Numbered from the stretch's first letter, positions 53,022 to 62,353 are shown. The stretch: 64,000 nucleotides of DNA from Litoribrevibacter albus (GCF_030159995.1 NZ_BSNM01000003.1:62001-126000); one strand, 5' to 3'. The notes: a model not told the origin generated them from the sequence alone. Made by a program: numbers and translations.

Positions 53022-54218
53022 ATGGATGTAATTATTCTAGGTGGCGGTGTTGCAGGTGTTAGCACGGCCATTGCGTTGAAACAAAATGGATTTAACGTGC
53101 GCGTGTTTGAACGACATAAGGTGGCTTCAACCATTGGTGCGGGAGTTGTTATCTGGCCCAATGCGGCCTATGTGCTTGAACAACTGGGTGTTTTAAACCA
53201 GATTGAAGAGGTATCCGGCAGACCAAAGGCGATGCGACGCGTTTCTTCTACGGGTGAGCCTCTGGGCGCTATGAATCTTGAGCTGATTAACTCCCAAATG
53301 GGCTATGAAAGTTTCTCTATTCTTCGACGAGACCTACAAGAAGTTCTGATTAGTAAGCTGGAATCGCTGGGTGTTGAGATCGAATACGGGAAGTCCGTAG
53401 TGGATATTTGCAACTCAGGAGTAGATAAGGCAACGGTGTGCTTGGTTGATCCAACTGGAGTTAAAGAGAGCGTTTCTGCTGATGTAATTATCGGTGCAGA
53501 GGGGCGGATGGCCTCGCAAACCCGTACTTATGTGTTAGGCGATAATCAACCTGTTTACCAAGGTTTTATCAATTGGATTGGGGTTTATGAATCCAATAGT
53601 TCTGAACTAGATACTCCGCTATTTGATTCATCAATCCTTGACTATTGGGGCGTCGGCGAGCGGTTTGGTATTGTGCCTGTTGGGCCTAATAAGGCCTATT
53701 GGGCAGGCGGAATTGCAAGTAAAGATATCGGTACACGTAATCCAGAGCATTACAAAGACGAGTTAACTTCAATCTTTTCTGAATGGCCTGAACCGGTAAG
53801 AAAAGTGATCGAGGGAACACCAGTCTCCCGTATTAATAAAGTCTATGTTCACGATCATGATCCCGCTGAAAAGTGGCACAAAAATAACGTCATCATGATT
53901 GGGGATGCAGCGCATGCCCCCTTACCGACATCCGGCCAAGGCGCCTGTCAGGCATTGGAAGATGCTATCTATTTAGCTCAGTGTTTACGTGATCATCAGC
54001 ACGACATATCAAGTGCCTTTGAGCAGTTTACGGCCTCTAGATTCCAGAAAACCACAAGCATCATTATGGCTGCACGTGGCTTAGCCTCGTCACTGTTCAA
54101 CCCAGACCCTCAGTTCTGCCACGCAAGAAACGAAAGCAGTAAACAATCGGATTTCACAGCTGCTGCGCGAGGGATGGCCCAACTTTGGGGGCAAGGATTA
54201 CCTCTTACCGTGAATTAA
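53022..54218 (+). CDS. FAD-dependent monooxygenase
   Basis: A 398-residue PHBH-fold flavoprotein: FAD motif IILGGGVAGVSTAIALKQNG at residues 4-23, Arg motif SILRRDLQEVL, and GDAAHAPLPTSGQGACQALED near 290. It should hydroxylate an aromatic or similar substrate with NAD(P)H and oxygen. It follows the sulfurtransferase and may share its transcript. AAAAGGA precedes the ATG. Substrate unknown. Confidence 0.9.
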   Translation: MDVIILGGGVAGVSTAIALKQNGFNVRVFERHKVASTIGAGVVIWPNAAYVLEQLGVLNQIEEVSGRPKAMRRVSSTGEPLGAMNLELINSQMGYESFSILRRDLQEVLISKLESLGVEIEYGKSVVDICNSGVDKATVCLVDPTGVKESVSADVIIGAEGRMASQTRTYVLGDNQPVYQGFINWIGVYESNSSELDTPLFDSSILDYWGVGERFGIVPVGPNKAYWAGGIASKDIGTRNPEHYKDELTSIFSEWPEPVRKVIEGTPVSRINKVYVHDHDPAEKWHKNNVIMIGDAAHAPLPTSGQGACQALEDAIYLAQCLRDHQHDISSAFEQFTASRFQKTTSIIMAARGLASSLFNPDPQFCHARNESSKQSDFTAAARGMAQLWGQGLPLTVN

Positions 54219-54375
54219 CTCAAATATAGCCTGTTGATAAAGTAATTAATAATCCATTCTTGAAAGTATAGGTCTGTGCCGATAGGATGTCGGAGCGGTG
54301 CTTACAGGCACGACTTCATTCGTAGGCGAACCCAAGCCTACAGAGCTTCAAACTCCAGCTACCAAGAGAGTTTTT

Positions 54376-55212
54376 ATGGATTACGTTAAAAGCAAAGACA
54401 TTATTCAATGGATTGATGATGAAAATAAGGCGGCCATTTCAGAAGTCAGTCACAACGTACTGTATTCTTGTCTGTATGAGCTTCACGATAGTAAAGATTA
54501 CCAACGAGTAGAGTTTCTTCGAAAGCATGAATACATTACGGATTCAGCTCTGCTCTCTCTGCTGAAAGAAGCATTTACCTCCTTTTATGATGACCAATCT
54601 AACCATCCGCTGCTTGATATCCTAGAGCGCTACGGACCCGACAGCACCGCCAAGATCGACAACGACTTGGATATTCTGTACCTATGCCACAATACCTTTC
54701 TTCCAACACTGAAACGGTTAGATGCCATTGGTATTGAAATCGACTATGAACAGTTCTTGTCTATTTCTTGTGAGTCCGGTGAAAAGTTTGAGCTGGATAT
54801 CTTCAATTATGCGTTGGATGTCGGTAAAAACTTTTCTCAAGAATGTTTGGTGAAAACCGCGCATGGTGTTTTAGATCGACTGGATGATCTATCTTCAGAC
54901 GATGCTGACACCAGCGAATGGGTCAAAGCCTTTAACCGTTTAGTTGACGCAGGTCTAGATGTTAATGGCGAATTAGATGGCGCAGACCTAGAAACCCTGG
55001 CTGAACTGGCGCTGGTGAGTTATCCAGAATTCTTTAATTTGATTCTTGAAAATGGATTGAGCCAGGAGCGATTGAATAGCTTCGATTGGCAGGAACTTAT
55101 TAACGATTTCGGTCTTAAAGAACTGGCTATTGAACATCTGAAAACGCTGGAAGCCAAAGGGTTCTCTCTGCCTAAAGATGATATCGAATCTTTGTTAGAG
55201 AAACACGGGTAG
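54376..55212 (+). CDS. Hypothetical helical acidic protein
   Basis: I start at the ATG at 54376 (MDYVKSKDIIQWIDDEN); the frame open from 54298 has no site. The 278-residue product is acidic and helical, with repeating helix-turn units and Leu spacing that suggest a helical-repeat fold somewhat like ankyrin or HEAT, but I find no clear consensus. No signal peptide. Function unknown. A hairpin follows. Confidence 0.65.
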   Translation: MDYVKSKDIIQWIDDENKAAISEVSHNVLYSCLYELHDSKDYQRVEFLRKHEYITDSALLSLLKEAFTSFYDDQSNHPLLDILERYGPDSTAKIDNDLDILYLCHNTFLPTLKRLDAIGIEIDYEQFLSISCESGEKFELDIFNYALDVGKNFSQECLVKTAHGVLDRLDDLSSDDADTSEWVKAFNRLVDAGLDVNGELDGADLETLAELALVSYPEFFNLILENGLSQERLNSFDWQELINDFGLKELAIEHLKTLEAKGFSLPKDDIESLLEKHG

Positions 55213-55271
55213 GGAAATTGGTCGAAGCGACTCTGTTCTGCCTCTAGGTAATGTACTCAGAGGCTATGTTT

Positions 55272-55299
55272 ATTCCCCCTATCTAAGTCAAGGGGGAAT
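55272..55299. terminator. Hairpin between convergent genes
   Basis: ATTCCCCCT and AGGGGGAAT make a perfect 9-bp stem with a 10-base loop. No long T-tract follows on either strand, so termination efficiency is uncertain. Confidence 0.5.
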
Positions 55300-55311
55300 T
55301 CATGGTAAGTC

Positions 55312-55869
55312 TTAAGCGTCCACCTGTATTAGACCTTCTTCCTGAGGCACCTCTCTGAAATGACCTTTAAGGTCATAGTCTTTGCTCCAAAGGCGGATTT
55401 TGTCTGCCTTATCTACACCGATATTAAACATGAAGGTGTGTTTCTTACCTGTATTGGCAGGAATAGTAAATTCGGATTGGCGACGGCTACGATCCGACTG
55501 TTCTTGTGAATAGCCTTCACTGTCGATCAACAAAACGATGCGGTGATCGTCCATGTTTGCTATGCGAACCGGTTTTGTTTCCTGGTTTTTAAAACCAAGA
55601 GTGACATGAGTGTTTGATTCTTCGCCAAACACTTCAATGACTTCAACTTTAACGTACTGTTCAAGCTCTTCTACATTGGTTACGGTGACGGCTCCGTCGA
55701 CCCCTTCGGCATCTTTGCGACCTTCATCTACACCGTCGTTGAGTCCTTTCAACATGTCTTTACCAAATGAAATTGCGTTTTTAGTGGCTTCACTGATCAT
55801 TTCTTTGGCATCTGCATAAGTGGCGTTAGACATACCTAGTATGCATAGCAAGGTTAGAGCTCTGATCAT
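55312..55869 (-). CDS. Secreted hypothetical protein
   Basis: I start at the ATG at 55869 (ACAAGGAA upstream), which directly gives a signal peptide (MIRALTLLCILGMSNATYA, cleavage about residue 19). The 185-residue protein has a helical start and then a strand-rich domain (VKVEVIEVFGEESNTHVTLG to HTFMFNIG) with an immunoglobulin-like pattern. Probably periplasmic. Function unknown. Confidence 0.65.
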   Translation of the reverse strand: MIRALTLLCILGMSNATYADAKEMISEATKNAISFGKDMLKGLNDGVDEGRKDAEGVDGAVTVTNVEELEQYVKVEVIEVFGEESNTHVTLGFKNQETKPVRIANMDDHRIVLLIDSEGYSQEQSDRSRRQSEFTIPANTGKKHTFMFNIGVDKADKIRLWSKDYDLKGHFREVPQEEGLIQVDA

Positions 55870-56043
55870 GACTATTCCTTGTGTTCTGTAAGTGCTTTTT
55901 TGTTGATTCGTGAGTTTCCCATAAATGGTGTGAATGACCAAGAGAATGGATTACGAAATTGGGACGCATTGCTGCTTTAATAGTAGTCGTGCTTATAATG
56001 GGCAGCTATATATACATACTTTCTATGTTCTGAGGTCTATCTT

Positions 56044-56469
56044 ATGCCAGCACCTAATGTGAAAGAGAACGATCGAATCGTTTTATTTGATGGCGTGTGT
56101 AAGCTGTGTTCTGGTTGGGCTCGGTTTTTGATCAAGTACGATAAAAAGCGAGTCATCAAACTCACTACTGTTCAGTCACAAGCGGGTCAGAAAATTTTAG
56201 ATTGGCACGGCCTGCCTCTCGATCACTTTGAGACCATGATTTATCTCGAAGGCGATAAAATATACACGCAGTCCGACGCGTTTTTCAAAGTTGTGGCTCA
56301 GCTGCCAATGCCTTGGCCTTTACTCAGCGTTTTCCGAATTATCCCGCCGTTTATTCGAAATTGGCTGTATGATCGAATTGCCTTGAATCGTTATTCACTG
56401 TTTGGAAAGTACGATACCTGCCTTCTTCCAACCAAGGATCATGAGTCGAGATTTCTTACTGACGATTAA
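56044..56469 (+). CDS. DCC-family thiol-disulfide oxidoreductase (YuxK-like)
   Basis: A 141-residue thioredoxin-like protein with the diagnostic FDGVCKLCSGW at residues 15-25 (DxxCxxC) and RIIPPFIRNWLYDRIALNRY near the C-terminus. DCC proteins are predicted redox proteins of unknown partner. It stands alone before the fumarase gene. Confidence 0.92.
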   Translation: MPAPNVKENDRIVLFDGVCKLCSGWARFLIKYDKKRVIKLTTVQSQAGQKILDWHGLPLDHFETMIYLEGDKIYTQSDAFFKVVAQLPMPWPLLSVFRIIPPFIRNWLYDRIALNRYSLFGKYDTCLLPTKDHESRFLTDD

Positions 56470-56568
56470 TCATCCGATTAATCGCAGATAGCATTTCAGC
56501 TTCCATAAAACTGCTAGTCTCAAAGCATCACTTTTACAAATCATTCCTTAATGTATGAGGCTTTTGTG

Positions 56569-57954
56569 ATGCCTAAATTCCGAATTGAAAAAGACAGTAT
56601 GGGCGAGTTGGAAGTGCCGAAAAAGGCGCTTTATGCAGCCCAAACCCAGCGGGCTGTGAATAACTTTCCTGTGAGTGGTCAACCCATGCCTGAGGCGTTT
56701 ATCCGTGCCTTATTACTCGCGAAATATGCCGCAGCGAAAGCCAATGGCCAGTTAGGGCTGATACCAAAGAAGATGGCGAAAGCCATATGTAAATCAGTAG
56801 ACGATTTGCTGGCCGGAAACTTCATGCAGCACTTTCCGGTGGATGTCTTCCAAACAGGCTCCGGCACCAGCTCCAATATGAACGCCAATGAAGTATTGGC
56901 AACTCTAGCTTCAGAACGTTATGGGAAACCTGTTGGTGCGAATGATCATATTAATTATGGTCAGAGCAGTAATGACATTATCCCATCCTCTATTCATATC
57001 AGCGCGGCGATTCAGCTGGAGAAAAAATTGTTGCCCGCGTTAGGGTATCTGGAAACAGGTATTCGCAAAAAAGCGAAGGAAGTGGATCAGTTTGTAAAGA
57101 CTGGCCGAACCCACTTGATGGATGCCATGCCGGTTCGTTTGAGCCAAAGTTTAATGGCATGGGCGGATCAGTTGGAGCTGAACATTCAGCAGCTACAAAA
57201 GATTCAACCTGATCTCCAAAGTTTGGCACAGGGTGGAACAGCGGTAGGTACCGGGATTAATGCGGACCCTGAGTTTGCGGCGGCGTTCAATCATGCCTTG
57301 TCTGAGAAAACAGGCATTCCTTTTACACCCGCAAAGAATTTCTTCACCCATATCAGTTGCCAAGATACTGCGGTGTCCTTGTCTGGGCAGTTAAAGACGA
57401 CAGCGGTGATCATTATGAAGATGTCGAATGATCTGCGTTGGATGAATTCAGGGCCCTTGTCGGGTTTGGGTGAGATTGAGCTGGAAGCCTTGCAACCGGG
57501 GTCGTCGATTATGCCGGGTAAGGTAAATCCGGTCATTCCGGAAGCTGCAGCCATGGTGGCCGCAAAAGTGATGGGCAATGACACGACTGTCACGATTGCT
57601 GGTCAGTCTGGTAATTTTGAGTTGAACGTGATGTTGCCATTGATTGCCAGTTGCTTGTTGGAAAGCATTGAACTTCTCAGTAATATCAGCCGCCTATTGG
57701 CGGACAAAGCCATTGCAACTTTTGTGGTGAAGGAAGAGAAGCTGAAGGAAGCCTTGTCGAGGAATCCGATTCTGGTGACGGCGTTGAACCCGATTATTGG
57801 ATATCAAAAAGCCGCTGAAATTGCGAAGTTAGCTTATAAAGAAGGTCGCCCAATTATTGATGTGGCGGCGGAACATACCGATCTGTCGAAGAAAGAACTG
57901 AAGGCGTTGCTTGACCCTGTCAAACTAACGAAAGGTGGTGTTCAACATCAGTGA
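56569..57954 (+). CDS. fumC: Class II fumarate hydratase
   Basis: FumC converts fumarate to malate in the TCA cycle without an iron-sulfur cluster. I start at the ATG at 56569 (MPKFRIEKDSMGE). The 461 residues include TGSGTSSNMNANEV, GRTHLMDAMPVR and the superfamily signature GSSIMPGKVNPV. Sequence and length are normal. Iron-independent fumarases often rise under iron or oxidative stress. It is monocistronic. Confidence 0.95.
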   Translation: MPKFRIEKDSMGELEVPKKALYAAQTQRAVNNFPVSGQPMPEAFIRALLLAKYAAAKANGQLGLIPKKMAKAICKSVDDLLAGNFMQHFPVDVFQTGSGTSSNMNANEVLATLASERYGKPVGANDHINYGQSSNDIIPSSIHISAAIQLEKKLLPALGYLETGIRKKAKEVDQFVKTGRTHLMDAMPVRLSQSLMAWADQLELNIQQLQKIQPDLQSLAQGGTAVGTGINADPEFAAAFNHALSEKTGIPFTPAKNFFTHISCQDTAVSLSGQLKTTAVIIMKMSNDLRWMNSGPLSGLGEIELEALQPGSSIMPGKVNPVIPEAAAMVAAKVMGNDTTVTIAGQSGNFELNVMLPLIASCLLESIELLSNISRLLADKAIATFVVKEEKLKEALSRNPILVTALNPIIGYQKAAEIAKLAYKEGRPIIDVAAEHTDLSKKELKALLDPVKLTKGGVQHQ

Positions 57955-58013
57955 TGGCTCACTGCTTCACTCTCTATTTTCAACGATCATTTCACTGGGA
58001 TTAAGGTACTCTT

Positions 58014-58346
58014 TTGTTTGAACTGAAAACGCTGAGTTTGTTTCTGATTACGGCGGTGGCCGAAATTCTTGGATGTTATTTGCCGTACCTCTGGTTGCGG
58101 GAAGGGAAGTCTGCGTGGTTGCTCGTTCCCGGAATGCTCAGCCTAATGTTGTTTGCTTGGTTGTTATCGCTTCATCCTACGGCTTCGGGCAGAGTTTATG
58201 CGGCGTATGGTGGAGTGTATATTTTTGTCGCCGTGCTGTGGCTGTGGTGGGTTGATGGAATCAGGCCCACCACATGGGATTTGATTGGCTCTAGTGTGGC
58301 GCTACTGGGAATGGCGATCATTATGTTCGCACCACGCGGGAGTTAA
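58014..58346 (+). CDS. YnfA/UPF0060 family membrane protein
   Basis: A 110-residue protein with four membrane helices, matching YnfA ([40 protein letters not shown]). YnfA proteins are small-multidrug-resistance-like. The start is a TTG at 58014 behind TTAAGG; no ATG is available, and the reading begins exactly where the family does. It ends 4 bases before the convergent next gene. Confidence 0.9.
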   Translation: MFELKTLSLFLITAVAEILGCYLPYLWLREGKSAWLLVPGMLSLMLFAWLLSLHPTASGRVYAAYGGVYIFVAVLWLWWVDGIRPTTWDLIGSSVALLGMAIIMFAPRGS

Positions 58347-58349
58347 CCG

Positions 58350-59132
58350 TTATTGATTTACTTTGCCTGGCAGTGATAAATCCCCCGAGGCCACATCAAA
58401 CACATCCACCACACACAGAAGAGGGGAATGAGCACTTTGATTCACCCTCAATCCTGAGGTCACGCCATCAAAGTTGGCAAGCTTTACGTCCTGAATCTTA
58501 TCGAAGTTTACTTTCACTTCGACGGTATCATCGTTGAATTCCGGGCTTAGATCCGGGCTATCAATCAGGATTGGTAAGCCAGGCCAGGTATTTGGAAGCC
58601 TAGGTTGTACGTCTTCTGGAATATCAACGACGCCTAAAGCACCTTGTCCACATGCTTCATTGGGTTGTAATACCACCCAATGGCTATGCCAGACATTCCC
58701 ATCATTGCCATTAATACCGTCGCCGTTTTCATCGTAAAGCGGGGTATCGTCAAAGTCTGGGTGGCTGGTCACCGCTAACGCCAAAATACCTGCGTCGTGT
58801 TCAAAACCTACGGAATAACTGTCTAGTGAGGTTGGCCATACGTAGGAAAATACATCACTTCCCGCCAGCTTTCCTGTTGGGGTTGGTTTCACGCTGCCTG
58901 CTTTGTCAGATACTGCAATGTGGAAGGTCGCTTCATTGCCTTTGGTTGAAATTTTAGTATGAACGATGTCGAACGAGGCGTTCTTGGCATTGTTCTTTTC
59001 TGCTTGTATTCCGCCGGAATGAGCTGAGGCGGTGCCAACCACTCCTAACATTACTGAGGTTACAAGCGCTTTCTTTACTGTGGTAATTTTTTCATTAGTA
59101 CATTTTGAAGTAGAAAACTTTGAAGTGTTCAT
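58350..59132 (-). CDS. Secreted hypothetical protein with Asp/Asn/Gly-rich loop
   Basis: A 260-residue protein with AAGGAGA before the ATG. After a charged N-terminus a signal segment (residues about 20-38, ending TASA) directs export. The mature protein is strand-rich and has DENGDGINGNDGNVWHSHW near residue 133, a calcium-loop-like stretch with nearby His. Two Cys (about 159 and 241) may pair. I do not recognise a family. It is divergent from the MarR gene, with a palindromic operator upstream of its ATG, so it is probably its target. Confidence 0.7.
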   Translation of the reverse strand: MNTSKFSTSKCTNEKITTVKKALVTSVMLGVVGTASAHSGGIQAEKNNAKNASFDIVHTKISTKGNEATFHIAVSDKAGSVKPTPTGKLAGSDVFSYVWPTSLDSYSVGFEHDAGILALAVTSHPDFDDTPLYDENGDGINGNDGNVWHSHWVVLQPNEACGQGALGVVDIPEDVQPRLPNTWPGLPILIDSPDLSPEFNDDTVEVKVNFDKIQDVKLANFDGVTSGLRVNQSAHSPLLCVVDVFDVASGDLSLPGKVNQ

Positions 59133-59150
59133 AATGGTCTCCTTAATATG

Positions 59151-59221
59151 GTATCGACTCGATACTTAATTCAGGGTAATCCCATTTTATTGTGCTTGTC
59201 AATAAAGTATTGAGTCGATAC
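59151..59221. promoter_or_regulatory. Paired palindromic operators between secreted-protein gene and MarR gene
   Basis: GTATCGACTCGATAC (59151-59165, perfect) and GTATTGAGTCGATAC (59207-59221, one mismatch) share a 15-base palindrome, start-to-start 56 bases. The first lies 18 bases from the ATG of the - strand gene, the second directly before the MarR ATG at 59231. Symmetry and placement fit binding by a MarR dimer and autoregulation plus target control (inference). Confidence 0.8.
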
Positions 59222-59230
59222 TATGCGTGT

Positions 59231-59812
59231 ATGACTATAGAGAATCTTCATCAGTTGCTAGAGCGAATTGGCAACCTCATCAGAAATGAATCCAGGCTGG
59301 GCTTAATGGAGCACGGTCTGCAGCCAGTGCAGTTTGATGCTTTGTATTATTTGTCGGTGTGTAATCGATTCTCGGATACACCCAAAGGCGTGACTGAATA
59401 TCTTGGCTTAACCAAAGGCACTGTTTCCCAATCCATTAAAGTGCTGGAAGCCAAAGGCTTTGTTGAAAAACGGGCGGACCTGGGGGACAAGCGAATCACT
59501 CATTTAGTGATCACCTCGAAAGGTCGAGCGATGGTGGCTGATTTATTCCCCGCAACCGTCCTTAAACATCTAACGGATGACTCTGAGTCTTATGCTGAAT
59601 TTAAAGACGCTGGCCTAGATCTTGAGCTTTTGGAAGAGCAACTTAAAACCCTTCTGTCCCTGATTCAGCAGCAAAATCAACGCAAAACCTTTGGTCAGTG
59701 TGCGACCTGTACTCATCTGAGACATAACCCCGATGGCAGCCATTTTTGTGGTTTAACGCAAGAGCTTTTATCTCATCAGGACACACAACTGATTTGTATC
59801 GAGCATAGCTGA
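59231..59812 (+). CDS. MarR family regulator with Cys-rich tail
   Basis: I start at the ATG at 59231; a TTG at 59192 would put the operator in the coding frame. No good ribosome site precedes it, so translation may be leaderless. The 193-residue protein has a MarR winged helix (GVTEYLGLTKGTVSQSIKVL then KRADLGDKRITHL). The C-terminal tail has four Cys, C157-x2-C160, C173 and C189, with His between them, possibly binding zinc or an iron-sulfur cluster. It probably binds the flanking palindromes. Confidence 0.85.
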   Translation: MTIENLHQLLERIGNLIRNESRLGLMEHGLQPVQFDALYYLSVCNRFSDTPKGVTEYLGLTKGTVSQSIKVLEAKGFVEKRADLGDKRITHLVITSKGRAMVADLFPATVLKHLTDDSESYAEFKDAGLDLELLEEQLKTLLSLIQQQNQRKTFGQCATCTHLRHNPDGSHFCGLTQELLSHQDTQLICIEHS

Positions 59813-59936
59813 TGGGTATTAAGTATTCTTGATAGGTTGTGTTTGAAGAATTAACACATACCATCAGATTGTTATCCCTGCAGCTTAATCCTATATTGGT
59901 TCTTTATAGAGTTCATCCAAAGCAAGGACGTAGCGT

Positions 59937-60344
59937 ATGACAAAGGTGTATCGAGGCAGTTGCTTGTGTGGTCATGTGGTGTTTGACGCACGAGGTTTTA
60001 GCAAACAAGCCGCACATTGCCATTGCTCAATGTGTCGTAAATTTCATGGTGCGGCCTTTGGTACCTTGGTCAGTGTTTCTTACATCAAATGGTTATCAGG
60101 GCTGACATTTCTGCACGATTACGTGGCTCCGAATGGGACTATTCGTACCTTTTGCAAAGAGTGTGGTTCAAGCATTGGATTTAGAGGTAAAGGCGAGCCA
60201 CTCGATCACATAGAGATCGCCATCGCCACCTTTGATGAAGACATACCTGTTGAAATCGATGCGCATATCTATACCAAATACAAAGCTTGTTGGTATGGCA
60301 TTTCGGATAATATTCCTCAATACAGTGAAGGTCGTGGAGACTAA
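59937..60344 (+). CDS. GFA family protein
   Basis: A 135-residue zinc protein with GSCLCGHVVFDA (CxC), HCHCSMCRKFHGAAF (CxCxxC) and CKECGSSIGFRG (CxxC), the GFA pattern. It differs from the GFA at 46680 in the region after the last motif. Substrate unknown. It follows the MarR gene by 124 bases. Confidence 0.9.
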   Translation: MTKVYRGSCLCGHVVFDARGFSKQAAHCHCSMCRKFHGAAFGTLVSVSYIKWLSGLTFLHDYVAPNGTIRTFCKECGSSIGFRGKGEPLDHIEIAIATFDEDIPVEIDAHIYTKYKACWYGISDNIPQYSEGRGD

Positions 60345-60423
60345 GTCGTTGTGTGTCCTATTTGGTTTTTCATGTTAGGCTCCCAAAAAATCAAAATACA
60401 TCCAGCATTGGATAAAAGGACAG

Positions 60424-60864
60424 ATGAGATATTCGTTATTTTTGTTGGTTTTTCTTTCTTCATTCGTTTCCGCTGAAATCTATAAATGGGTGGATGAAAA
60501 AGGGCGGGTTCACTTTGGTGATTCGCCTAAGCAAAACGTCAAAGCAGAGAAAGTCTCTGTGCGTGTTAACTCTTACAAGAATGTCACTGTCGAAACGAAT
60601 GATCTGTTTTTTCAGGATGCAGGGCCTACCGCAAAGAAGGTGGTGATGTATTCCACCAGTTGGTGTGGTTACTGTAAAAAGGCCAAGCGCTATTTTCAGA
60701 AGCAACAAATCAGTTTTGTGGAATACGATATTGAAGAAGACCTTGGTGCGAAACAACGGTTCGATGCGTTAGGTGGTCGGGGTGTGCCGCTGATTCTGGT
60801 AGGTAAACAGAAAATGAGTGGCTTTGATCAGGCTCGTTTCGATCGGATGATGAAGTCGTTGTAG
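60424..60864 (+). CDS. DUF4124-glutaredoxin fusion protein
   Basis: A 146-residue secreted protein. A signal peptide (residues 1-17), then DUF4124 (EIYKWVDEKGRVHFGDSPK), then a glutaredoxin domain with active site CGYC at residues 81-84 (MYSTSWCGYCKKAKRYF) and GGRGVPLILVGKQKMSGFD. Location in the periplasm or envelope is implied by the signal; most glutaredoxins are cytosolic. A thiol redox role in the envelope is inferred. Confidence 0.9.
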   Translation: MRYSLFLLVFLSSFVSAEIYKWVDEKGRVHFGDSPKQNVKAEKVSVRVNSYKNVTVETNDLFFQDAGPTAKKVVMYSTSWCGYCKKAKRYFQKQQISFVEYDIEEDLGAKQRFDALGGRGVPLILVGKQKMSGFDQARFDRMMKSL

Positions 60865-60920
60865 GTTGACGGGATCTTAGTCGATCGTCATAACTTTCTG
60901 TCTCAAGAGAAGGATCTCAA

Positions 60921-61568
60921 ATGAATAGAAGTCAGGATGTCCTTAAGTTTTACTTCGTACATATCATCGTTGCTGTAATCACGTTGGCCTGTTTTTTAAT
61001 GAATGGTCCAATGAGAGGCGGTTTGCCTCTCGATACTACTCTCGCTGAACGAATAGTCTTCATCGCGGATAATCAGTTTCTCTGGTCTGTTTCTTGGTGT
61101 GTCTGGATGGCATCGGCGCTGGGGCTTTTTGTCTTTTGTACTATTCTCGCTGATGAACTGAAACCATCATTTTTAAGAGTCCTAGGTCTAGCTATCGTTG
61201 CTATGGGCATTGCGCCTGATTTAATCGCAGAGGTGATCTATGCCTTTGTCATGCCCAAATTAATTACCCAAGGTCTAGATCAAAGCCTAATTCAGATGCT
61301 GGAAGTTTTGGCGACTCATCTGACCGGTTATCTCGGAAATGGTTTGTATAATATCGGAGGCATGATACTAACGCTGGTAGCGATTCGACAACGCGTTGTT
61401 GTTTCATGGGTAGCTGCTTGGGGTGTTCTATCCTGGACATTAGGCATCTTGCTCTCTATTGCTGTGGCCTTGGGGTCTATGAAAGGTGCTGAGTTCTTCA
61501 CTGCAACCAGCATGGTCCTTAGTACTTTGTGGATGTTAGTGTTTGCTTATAAGGTTCTTCGCAGGTGA
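60921..61568 (+). CDS. Hypothetical membrane protein
   Basis: A 215-residue protein with about six hydrophobic segments (residues about 11-30, 50-72, 85-107, 135-155, 160-185, 193-210), no recognised motif. GAGAAGGA precedes the ATG. Its end overlaps the next gene by 4 bases (GTGA), so the two are translationally coupled. Confidence 0.7.
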   Translation: MNRSQDVLKFYFVHIIVAVITLACFLMNGPMRGGLPLDTTLAERIVFIADNQFLWSVSWCVWMASALGLFVFCTILADELKPSFLRVLGLAIVAMGIAPDLIAEVIYAFVMPKLITQGLDQSLIQMLEVLATHLTGYLGNGLYNIGGMILTLVAIRQRVVVSWVAAWGVLSWTLGILLSIAVALGSMKGAEFFTATSMVLSTLWMLVFAYKVLRR

Positions 61569-62065
61569 TAGAGTATTCCTTGCTTAAGTTAGTACACTTG
61601 GGCGCCTTGGTTTTTTGGTTAGGTCCGCCCTTTGGCGCTTGGCTGGTGTTAAAGTTTGTGGCGCCTCTATCGACATATACTGATCCCGTGGCCGCCAAAG
61701 TGAGTCGAGTCTTTTACTGGACGATCATTCTGGAACATATAGCCTTTGCGGTTCTATTGATAACGGGTTTTACTCTGGCTCTGAAATACGGTTTGATGGG
61801 CGCTCAGTGGTTAGATCAGAAGTTATTAATTGTCTTCCTGTTGGTGATTCCTCTTGAAATCATAGATGTCTGTTTAGGGAACTGGATTGCTGCCAGGGCT
61901 TCCAAAAAACTCTATGGAGGTCAGACAGTAACTTCCTGGGAACGTAAGGGATTAGAAATCTACCACGGGTTGTTTACCAAAGTCGCATTGGCCATTATTC
62001 CCCTCGCTGTACTCGGCATAATGTATTTGGCAATCAGTAAGAGCACTCTGGATACTTTATTTTGA
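61565..62065 (+). CDS. DUF2269-like membrane protein
   Basis: A 166-residue protein with four membrane helices, starting at GTG 61565. LLKLVHLGALVFWLGPPFGAW at the N-terminus is the DUF2269-like signature, with a conserved His. Later His in EHIAF and YHGLF could be metal or haem ligands. It overlaps and likely partners the upstream membrane protein. Function unknown. Confidence 0.75.
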   Translation: MIEYSLLKLVHLGALVFWLGPPFGAWLVLKFVAPLSTYTDPVAAKVSRVFYWTIILEHIAFAVLLITGFTLALKYGLMGAQWLDQKLLIVFLLVIPLEIIDVCLGNWIAARASKKLYGGQTVTSWERKGLEIYHGLFTKVALAIIPLAVLGIMYLAISKSTLDTLF

Positions 62066-62133
62066 TCAGCGATAAAATATCCTCTCCATAACATTTCGAT
62101 GTATTTATATTTGTATTTTTAGCTAGGTAGCCC

Positions 62134-62316
62134 ATGAAAAAGATTCTTTTGTTCGGTTTGTTCGCTTCTACAGTATTAATGAATGGCTGTTCTCCTGAGG
62201 TCGGGAGTAAGGCCTGGTGTGAGCTAATGGATGAAACGCCAAAAGGGGATTGGTCTATGAACGAAGCGACAGACTATGCCAAGCACTGTATTTTCAGATC
62301 GGATGAAGAGAAATAA
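62134..62316 (+). CDS. DUF3012 lipoprotein
   Basis: A 60-residue lipoprotein: signal MKKILLFGLFASTVLMNGC with lipid Cys19, then GSKAWCELMDETPKGDWSMN and DYAKHCIF, matching the small DUF3012 family with two conserved Cys. Function unknown. Confidence 0.88.
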   Translation: MKKILLFGLFASTVLMNGCSPEVGSKAWCELMDETPKGDWSMNEATDYAKHCIFRSDEEK

Positions 62317-62335
62317 GCGTCTACAATCACTCTTC

Positions 62336-62353
62336 AAGATCACAACGGATCTT
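62336..62353 (+). terminator. Weak terminator-like hairpin
   Basis: AAGATC and GATCTT make a 6-bp stem with a 6-base loop, followed by CTTTCTT. It is weak but well placed, 20 bases after the DUF3012 stop. Confidence 0.35.
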
